From assembly GCF_900109285.1 (NCBI RefSeq), contig NZ_FNZQ01000003.1, positions 248,001 through 312,000 on the forward strand: a DNA stretch of 64,000 bases. Reading direction: 5' to 3'. The notes beneath the pieces were generated by a model that saw only the letters and a program-made list of their open reading frames with translations, had not been told where the DNA came from and ran no database searches. Shown one piece after another: positions 58,467 through 64,000 of the stretch. Both the position numbers and the translations under genes were made by a program. Origin of the DNA: Jannaschia helgolandensis. GTDB taxonomy: Bacteria > Pseudomonadota > Alphaproteobacteria > Rhodobacterales > Rhodobacteraceae. Within the stretch, counting starts at the first letter, position 1, and every line of letters starts with the position of its first letter.

Positions 58467-60317
58467 TTATTTCTGCGCTTTTTCGAGGGTTTCCATCGCC
58501 GTCATCCAGATCGCTTCGGCCCGGTCAGATGCCTGCATCACCTCGGCATATTTCTTGTTCCAGGTCTCCAGCTCACCCTTGCGGCCTTCCTCGTAGAGCG
58601 ACGGGTCGGCCAGCTTCTTGGCCAGCTTGTCGCGCATGTCCTCGATCTTCTTCACCCGCTCCTCCGCGCGCCGCGACTCGGACCGCAGTTCCATCAGCTT
58701 GTCACGGCTGACGGGTTTTGATTTTTCCTTTTCGCGTCCAGGCTTTGCAGGCTTGTCTTCACCCTGCAAAAGCAGCTTGCGATACTGCTCCAGATCGCCC
58801 TCATACGGGCCGACAGTGCCGCCTTTGACCAGCCACAAACGGTCCGCAACAAGGCTCAGCAGATGCATGTCGTGGCTGACCAGAACCACTGCGCCCGTAT
58901 AGGCCGTCAAAGCATCTACCAGCGCTTCGCGGCTCTCGATATCCAGGTGGTTCGTCGGCTCGTCCAGGATCAGCATGTGCGGCGCGTCCAGCGTGGCCAG
59001 AAGCAACGACAACCTGGCCTTCTGCCCCCCCGACAGCTTGGCCACCACAGTCTCCGCCTGATCGACACCCAGCCCGAATCCGGCCAGCCGCGCGCGCAGC
59101 TTGGGTGGGGCATCGTCAGGGCGTTCGCGCTTGAGGTGTTCGAGGGGCGTCTCGTCAACGAAAAGCTCGTCCACTTGGTGTTGCGCGAAATAGCCGATCC
59201 GCAACTTCTTCGACGCGATGCGCTTGCCATCAGACGTCTTAAGTCTGTCTGACAACAACTTGGAAAGCGTGGATTTTCCTTCACCGTTCCGACCCAGCAG
59301 CGCGATGCGATCATCTTGATCTATTCGAACATTAAGGCGCTGCAACACTGGGTCGCCGCCGTACCCGACAGCTGCCGCATCCAGCCGCAGGATCGGCGGC
59401 GACATTTCTTCGGGTTGGGGGAAAGTGAACACAGTCCGCGCGGCGTCCTCGGGCGCCCGGATGGTCTCCATCTTTTCCAGCATCTTGACCCGGCTCTGCG
59501 CCTGTTTCGCCTTGCTGGCCTTCGCCTTGAAACGGTCCACGAAGCTTTGCAGATGCGCCCGCCGCGCCGCCTGCTTGGATGCCTCGGCTGCCTGACCTGC
59601 GCGTTTCTCGGCGCGGGCGCGGACAAACTGATCGTAAGTTCCTGTATAGTAAGTCAGTTTCTTGTCTTCAAGATGCAGGATGCCGCCCACCGCACGGTTC
59701 AGCAACTCGCGGTCGTGGCTGATGATGATGACAGTATGCGGATACTTGGCAAGATAGCTTTCCAGCCACAATGCGCCTTCAAGGTCGAGATAGTTCGTCG
59801 GTTCGTCCAGGAGCAACAGATCGGGCTGCGCGAACAGCACGCCCGCCAGGGCGACACGCATCCGCCAGCCGCCGGAATAATCCGAACAAGGTCGCGACTG
59901 TTCATGAACTTCGAAGCCCAAACCTTTGAGAATGCTGGATGCACGCGCCTCGCCGGACCAGGCGTCGATGTCCTGCAGGCGGGCCTGAACCTCGGCGATA
60001 CGATGCGCGTCCGTGGCGGTCTCCGCTTCGGCCATCAACGCGGCACGTTCGGTATCGGCATCCAGAACGGTCTGTAACACGGTGGCATCGGACGACGGCA
60101 CCTCCTGCGCGACGCCGCCAATGCGGGCGCGGGACGGAAGGGACATGTCGCCGGAGTCCAGGGCCAGTTGGCCCCGGATCAGACGGAAAAGCGTCGTTTT
60201 GCCCGTGCCGTTGCGTCCCACCAGGCCGACCTTGTGACCTTCGGGAATGGTGGCGCTGGCGCCTTCGAACAGGGGCCGTCCGGCGACGGAATAGTTGAGG
60301 TCGGTGATTTGTAGCAT
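58467..60317 (-). CDS. ABC-F family ATPase (Uup/EttA-like ribosome-associated)
   Basis: This 616-residue soluble protein has two ABC domains. The first has GRNGTGKTTLF, YSGGWRMRVALAGVLFAQPDLLLLDEPTNYLDLE; the second has GRNGEGKSTLSKLL, LSGGQKARLSLL and LILDEPTNHLD. A linker with KAKASKAKQAQSRVKMLEK is the P-site tRNA interaction motif region, and the C-terminus is a coiled-coil extension (KLMELRSESRRAEERVKK). ABC-F proteins act on stalled or ribosomal E-site states. Start MLQITDL (60317) is preferred over 60329; neither has a clear ribosome-binding site. It is divergent from ndk. Confidence 0.92.
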   Translation of the reverse strand: MLQITDLNYSVAGRPLFEGASATIPEGHKVGLVGRNGTGKTTLFRLIRGQLALDSGDMSLPSRARIGGVAQEVPSSDATVLQTVLDADTERAALMAEAETATDAHRIAEVQARLQDIDAWSGEARASSILKGLGFEVHEQSRPCSDYSGGWRMRVALAGVLFAQPDLLLLDEPTNYLDLEGALWLESYLAKYPHTVIIISHDRELLNRAVGGILHLEDKKLTYYTGTYDQFVRARAEKRAGQAAEASKQAARRAHLQSFVDRFKAKASKAKQAQSRVKMLEKMETIRAPEDAARTVFTFPQPEEMSPPILRLDAAAVGYGGDPVLQRLNVRIDQDDRIALLGRNGEGKSTLSKLLSDRLKTSDGKRIASKKLRIGYFAQHQVDELFVDETPLEHLKRERPDDAPPKLRARLAGFGLGVDQAETVVAKLSGGQKARLSLLLATLDAPHMLILDEPTNHLDIESREALVDALTAYTGAVVLVSHDMHLLSLVADRLWLVKGGTVGPYEGDLEQYRKLLLQGEDKPAKPGREKEKSKPVSRDKLMELRSESRRAEERVKKIEDMRDKLAKKLADPSLYEEGRKGELETWNKKYAEVMQASDRAEAIWMTAMETLEKAQK

Positions 60318-60420
60318 GGGCGGTGCCATGGCGGCTGCGACGCCCGCCGTCAACACCCGGTTTCCTTTGGTCTGCGACGCTGCTAGAGGCCCGCCAAACG
60401 TAACCTGACCGGAGACCGAC

Positions 60421-60843
60421 ATGGCCCTCGAACGCACCTTCTCGATCATCAAACCCGATGCCACCCGGCGCAACCTGACCGGCGCGATCACCGCCAGGTT
60501 CGAAGAGGCGGGCCTGCGCGTCGTTGCCTCCAAGCGTATTCAGTTGTCACTGGCCCAGGCTCAGGAATTCTACGGCGTCCACAAGGATCGTCCGTTCTTT
60601 GGTGAGCTGACCGAATTCATGGTCTCCGAACCCATCGTGGTGCAGGTTCTGGAAGGTGAAAATGCCATCGCCAAGAACCGCGACGTCATGGGCGCGACCA
60701 ATCCGGCCGATGCAGATGCGGGCACGATCCGCAAAGACTACGCGCTGTCGATCGGCGAAAATTCGGTTCACGGGTCCGACGCGCCCGAGACCGCCGCGCA
60801 AGAGATCGCGTTCTTCTTTTCCGGTCTCGAACTGGTCGGCTGA
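60421..60843 (+). CDS. ndk: Nucleoside diphosphate kinase
   Basis: This 140-residue enzyme transfers the gamma phosphate of ATP to other NDPs through a phospho-histidine, H117 in [31 protein letters not shown] at the N-terminus and [14 protein letters not shown] are canonical. Length is standard. GGAG precedes the ATG. It has its own strong terminator at 60867-60891 and stands as a single-gene unit. Confidence 0.98.
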   Translation: MALERTFSIIKPDATRRNLTGAITARFEEAGLRVVASKRIQLSLAQAQEFYGVHKDRPFFGELTEFMVSEPIVVQVLEGENAIAKNRDVMGATNPADADAGTIRKDYALSIGENSVHGSDAPETAAQEIAFFFSGLELVG

Positions 60844-60866
60844 TACAACGCTGTCACCTGATAACG

Positions 60867-60891
60867 AGGCGTCCTTCGGGACGCCTTTTTT
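60867..60891 (+). terminator. Rho-independent terminator after ndk
   Basis: AGGCGTCC (60867-60874), tetraloop TTCG, GGACGCCT (60879-60886) and a T-run through 60891. This is the strongest classical terminator in the window, 24 bases after the ndk stop. Confidence 0.95.
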
Positions 60892-60946
60892 GATGTGCGG
60901 AACCCTGAGGATGGCCCGGTTGTTTGTCCGGTCAGGAGGGTCTTTT

Positions 60947-61420
60947 ATGAAAAACCCGGCGACGCCCCCGCAAATGGCGGCAAATCACATGGTAGCGACC
61001 GAAACCGTTGAAAATGACGATATCAGTCGCCCCGACCGTCAGTCCGACGCGTTGCGCCACCTGCTGTCGACATGCGAGGCGGCGCTGGATCACATCGATA
61101 TCCAGGGCCAGCCCGCTGAAGACGTTGAGATACTTTTGGCTTGGCACGATTCCTTGCGCGCTTTGGAAGAGGACATATCGGCCCTTCTGATTTCCCGCGG
61201 AAGTCTGCCCGCCGAGGGTGGCGGACTGATCGAAGGAGTCCGATCGTTGCTGTCGAAAGGCGGGTTGCCCGATGTCGTCAAGGATGGCACGCGTCTGCTG
61301 GACCTGATCGCCGACGGCATCGAGGCCGCCGCCGAGCCGCGCATTCGCGACGTGTTGGAACGGCAGCGCGCACGTCTTGTTGTGAATGTGAACGACGCGC
61401 AGGACAGACTGGACGCCTAG
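60947..61420 (+). CDS. Hypothetical soluble protein, 157 residues
   Basis: ATG 60947 is preceded by AGGAGGG at 6 bases, one of the best ribosome-binding sites here. The protein is helical and acidic, with LRHLLSTCEAALDHIDIQGQPAEDVEILLAWHDSLRALEEDISALL (in parts) and a C-terminal LDLIADGIEAAAEPRIRDVLERQRARLV. No signal peptide or membrane helix is seen. I do not recognise the family. The longer frame to 60656 runs through ndk and is excluded. It is 63 bases upstream of the MATE gene. Confidence 0.7.
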   Translation: MKNPATPPQMAANHMVATETVENDDISRPDRQSDALRHLLSTCEAALDHIDIQGQPAEDVEILLAWHDSLRALEEDISALLISRGSLPAEGGGLIEGVRSLLSKGGLPDVVKDGTRLLDLIADGIEAAAEPRIRDVLERQRARLVVNVNDAQDRLDA

Positions 61421-61483
61421 GGCAAACCCGGTTCTGCCCTTGCAGGGATTGCCGCGCCGCTCGCGTCGGCGTAGCGGCTGGGC

Positions 61484-62848
61484 ATGTCAGACCGGCTTTC
61501 ACTTCATCTGCGGCGTACGTTGATTCTGGGTCTGCCGCTTGTCGGCAGCCAGCTGGCGCAGATTCTGATCGGCTTGACCGACACATTGATGCTGGGGCGC
61601 TATTCGGTCGCGGCATTGGCGGCATCGACCCTCAGCACGTCGTTCTTTTTCGCGATGTTCGTGCTGGGGTCGGGTTTTGCCGTGGCCTGCATGCCCATGG
61701 CGGCCATCGCACTGGCCAGGGACGACGAGGTGCGGGTGCGCAGGATTGCGCGAATGGGGCTGTGGCTGTCGTTGGCGACGGGCCTTGCAATGGCACCCCT
61801 GATGATATTTTCCGAACCGATCCTGCTGGCGCTGGGGCAGAGGGCTTCGGTCGCGGCGGACGCCCAAAGCTATCTGCGCGTGGCAGGTTTCGGCATGATC
61901 CCGGCTTTGTTGACCGCCACGTTCCGCAGCCACCTGAGCGCGCTGGAACGCACCCGGATTGTTCTTGTCGCGACGCTGGTGGCCGCCGGGCTGAATATCG
62001 CGCTGAACTGGCTGTTGATTTTCGGGAACCTGGGCTTTCCTGAAATGGGTTTGCGCGGGGCGGCGCTGGCTTCGGTAGCGGTGCATGTGCTGACGACGCT
62101 GGTGCTGGCGCTTTATGCGACGCGTGGTCCGGACATGGCGCGGTTCGATCTGCTGCGGAACATCCACCGACCCGACTGGCCCGCCTTCGGCGAGATATTT
62201 CGGCTGGGCTGGCCCATCGGTCTGACGCATCTGTCCGAATCCGGCCTGTTCACCGGATCGGCCCTGATGATGGGTTGGCTGGGGACGGTTCCGCTGGCCG
62301 CGCATGGTGTGGCGATCCAGATCGCGGCTTTGACCTTCATGGTCCATCTGGGCCTGTCGTCCGCGGCCACGGTGCGGGTCGGGCGGGCCTGGGGCATGGG
62401 GGACGCGGGCGCCTTGCGGCATGCGGCCATTGCGGCGGGCCTTCTGTCGGGCATCGCCGTGGCGCTGTCGCTGGTGATGTATCTGGGTTTTGGCGAATGG
62501 ATTGTATCGAATTTCGTCGACCCGACCGACCCGGATGCCGCCGCGATCCTGACGCTGGGGACGCATCTTCTGGTGCTGGCGGCACTGTTCCAGCTTGTGG
62601 ACGCGGGGCAGGTCATGGCGCTGGGGTTCCTGCGCGGGGTGCAGGATACGCGGCGGCCGATGATTTATGCGATCGTGTCCTATTGGGTGCTGGGTATACC
62701 GGCCAGCTATCTGCTGGGCTTTCCGCTGGGGCTGGGACCGGATGGTATCTGGCTGGGTCTGGTCGTCGGGCTGGCGGCGGCAACCGTGGCGCTGATGACC
62801 CGCTTCGTACGGATCACGCGACCGGATCTGGCTACATCGAGAAGCTGA
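61484..62848 (+). CDS. MATE family multidrug efflux transporter
   Basis: This 454-residue membrane protein has about 12 helices in two homologous halves, with the NorM/DinF-like opening LILGLPLVGSQLAQILIGLTDTLMLGRYSVAALAAS (in parts). The second-half equivalents are GWPIGLTHLSESGLFTGSALMMGWLG and LVDAGQVMALGFLRGVQDTRRPM. Such transporters expel cationic drugs or metabolites using Na+ or H+. Substrate unknown. Its last 17 bases overlap the convergent erpA gene. Confidence 0.93.
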   Translation: MSDRLSLHLRRTLILGLPLVGSQLAQILIGLTDTLMLGRYSVAALAASTLSTSFFFAMFVLGSGFAVACMPMAAIALARDDEVRVRRIARMGLWLSLATGLAMAPLMIFSEPILLALGQRASVAADAQSYLRVAGFGMIPALLTATFRSHLSALERTRIVLVATLVAAGLNIALNWLLIFGNLGFPEMGLRGAALASVAVHVLTTLVLALYATRGPDMARFDLLRNIHRPDWPAFGEIFRLGWPIGLTHLSESGLFTGSALMMGWLGTVPLAAHGVAIQIAALTFMVHLGLSSAATVRVGRAWGMGDAGALRHAAIAAGLLSGIAVALSLVMYLGFGEWIVSNFVDPTDPDAAAILTLGTHLLVLAALFQLVDAGQVMALGFLRGVQDTRRPMIYAIVSYWVLGIPASYLLGFPLGLGPDGIWLGLVVGLAAATVALMTRFVRITRPDLATSRS

Positions 62849-63161
62849 CGCCGCAGCCGCAACTGCTGGAGGCATTCGGGTTCTGGATCGTGAACCGCGC
62901 GCCGATCAGTTCTTCGGTAAAGTCGATGGTCGCACCGCCGAGAAAGGGCAGGGACACTTCGTCTACCACGACCTTTTCGCCCGCGCCCTCCAGCACCGTA
63001 TCGCCTTCGGCAATGTCATCCAACTCGATCTGATACTGGAACCCGGAACATCCGCCACCCTCGACCGCGACGCGAAGGGCCTTGCCCTGACCGCCTGCAC
63101 CGATTTCGGACAGACGCTCGAAAGCGCGGGGGGTGACGCGGGGGGGAAGGGACAGGTCCAT
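62832..63161 (-). CDS. erpA: A-type iron-sulfur carrier, ErpA/HesB-like
   Basis: This 109-residue A-type carrier has conserved cysteines C38, C101 and C103 (GGCSGFQY and SSCGCGVSF), which hold an Fe-S cluster for delivery to apoproteins. Start 63161 (MDLSLPPRV) is chosen because GAGG lies 5 bases upstream, whereas ATG 63182 has none. The ErpA/IscA split cannot be settled without a tree. It is divergent from dgt by 74 bases, an arrangement I know from other Rhodobacteraceae. Its 3' end overlaps the MATE gene. Confidence 0.9.
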   Translation of the reverse strand: MDLSLPPRVTPRAFERLSEIGAGGQGKALRVAVEGGGCSGFQYQIELDDIAEGDTVLEGAGEKVVVDEVSLPFLGGATIDFTEELIGARFTIQNPNASSSCGCGVSFSM

Positions 63162-63235
63162 CTTGGCCTCGGGGCTGTGCATCCGTTATGCGATAGATAT
63201 ATGGTCGCCAACCTTCCCTGCCAAGTGAGCCCTTT

Positions 63236-64000
63236 GTGACAGTTGCCTTTGCCTGCGATCCTGCCCGCACCCGCGGGCGGCTGTATCCCGAGGAGGAAAG
63301 CACATTCCGCTCGCCGTTTCAGCGGGATCGCGACCGGATCATCCATGCCAGCGCGTTCCGGCGGCTCAAGCACAAGACGCAGGTCTTCATCGAACATGAG
63401 GGCGATTACTTCCGCACCCGCCTGACGCATTCGATCGAAGTGGCGCAGGTGGCACGCACGATCAGCAAGCACCTTGGTCTGAACATGGAACTGACCGAGG
63501 GCGTGGCGCTGGCCCACGATCTTGGCCACACGCCGTTCGGTCATACCGGAGAGGAGGCGCTGAACCGGCTTATGACGCCCTATGGCGGCTTCGATCACAA
63601 CGCGCAGGCCGTGCGGATCGTCACACGGTTGGAGCGGCATTATGCCGAATGGGACGGGTTGAACCTGACATGGGAAACGCTTGAGGGCATCGCCAAGCAC
63701 AACGGTCCCGTGCTGGACCCTGTTCCATGGGCGCTGGTCGAATACGACGCGCTGCACGATCTGGAATTGCACACGCATGCAAGCGCCGAAGCACAGGTCG
63801 CCGCCCTGTCCGATGACATCGCCTATAACAACCACGACCTGCACGACGGGTTGCGGGCGGAGCTGTTTTCAACCGACGATCTGGCCGAACTGCCGATCCT
63901 GCGGGATTGTTTTGCCGAGGTGGATATCAAGTATCCCGGTCTGAACTACTATCGCCGCAGACATGAAGCCCTGCGCCGGTTCTTCGGTGTCCTGGTCGAG
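63236..64000 (+). CDS. dgt: Deoxyguanosinetriphosphate triphosphohydrolase-like protein, N-terminal part (runs off the window)
   Basis: Reading from GTG 63236 gives 255 residues before the window ends. Landmarks are [28 protein letters not shown] (in parts), the HD-domain metal residues H65 in [13 protein letters not shown] and H94-D95 in [19 protein letters not shown], and [16 protein letters not shown] with the last Asp. The family cleaves dNTPs to the nucleoside and tripolyphosphate, controlling nucleotide pools; the shorter alphaproteobacterial type may have a different dNTP preference. No in-frame ATG fits upstream, so GTG is the likely start, with only a weak ribosome-binding site. Confidence 0.92.
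   Translation, partial: MTVAFACDPARTRGRLYPEEESTFRSPFQRDRDRIIHASAFRRLKHKTQVFIEHEGDYFRTRLTHSIEVAQVARTISKHLGLNMELTEGVALAHDLGHTPFGHTGEEALNRLMTPYGGFDHNAQAVRIVTRLERHYAEWDGLNLTWETLEGIAKHNGPVLDPVPWALVEYDALHDLELHTHASAEAQVAALSDDIAYNNHDLHDGLRAELFSTDDLAELPILRDCFAEVDIKYPGLNYYRRRHEALRRFFGVLVE

Noticed and set aside
1-64000. tRNA, rRNA, CRISPR arrays, insertion sequences, phage or defence genes
   Set aside because: I scanned the gaps for cloverleaf-like segments, regular spaced repeats, transposase or integrase frames and found none; nearly all sequence is accounted for by housekeeping genes.

Overview
The window is GC-rich, densely packed bacterial chromosome with no rRNA, tRNA, IS element, prophage or CRISPR that I could see. 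Gene content and order point to an alphaproteobacterium of the family Rhodobacteraceae (roseobacter/Rhodobacter group). The clues are the murG-murC-DUF2484-murB-ddl-ftsQAZ-lpxC order, a SUV3-like helicase next to an S4 protein, fdxA and carD, the trpE-ppiD pair, a DUF4167 protein after prmC, a class-3 (short) ProS, and an FtsZ ending in [11 protein letters not shown]. The assignment is from family knowledge, not from a search.

Layout. 1-3.7 kb (minus): 5' part of trpE, ppiD, a class I aminotransferase. 4.1-9.1 kb (plus): ppx/gppA, proS, lipoprotein-release ABC genes lolC/E-lolD. 9.1-10.3 kb (minus): alpha/beta hydrolase and an SCP2 protein. 10.4-15.5 kb (plus): TPR protein, SUV3-like helicase, S4 protein, 7Fe ferredoxin fdxA, carD. 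15.6-17.9 kb: zincin and VOC protein (minus), then 5-FTHF cyclo-ligase and rpe (plus). 17.9-25.8 kb is the most accessory-looking part: two small unknowns, a Gfo/Idh oxidoreductase, an isopropylmalate/isocitrate-type dehydrogenase, an ABM-domain protein, a metallo-beta-lactamase-fold hydrolase, a complete TRAP transporter and a small secreted protein. 25.9-39.8 kb is the division and cell-wall block: ftsW, murG, murC, DUF2484, murB, ddl, ftsQ, ftsA, ftsZ, lpxC, then bamD and recN. 39.8-44.7 kb: mgtE, guaD, purB, a DUF6314 protein and a small Cys-rich exported protein. 44.8-47.6 kb: prfA-prmC and DUF4167. 47.6-55.1 kb (minus) is an envelope operon in transcription order lptF-lptG-lptD-surA-pdxA-rsmA. 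55.2-64 kb: pepA-holC, an aspartic protease, marC, an ABC-F ATPase, ndk, an unknown, a MATE exporter, erpA and the 5' part of dgt.

Functionally most of the window serves envelope building: peptidoglycan precursor synthesis and septation (FtsW, MurG/C/B, Ddl, FtsQ/A/Z), lipid A synthesis and export (LpxC, LptD/F/G), outer-membrane protein folding and insertion (SurA, PpiD, BamD) and lipoprotein release (LolC/E, LolD). A second theme is translation and its factors (ProS, PrfA, PrmC, RsmA, ABC-F). I found no convincing new defence or mobile system. The points worth a second look are regulatory or structural: phased GTAATACC repeats before fdxA, an 11-bp G-rich tandem repeat between the ABC-F gene and marC, a strong hairpin between dctP and dctQ, a probable family-wide repeat element inside the mur operon, the TTG start of lptF, divergent genes sharing one CATG as start codons, and an Asn/Gln-rich DUF4167 protein.
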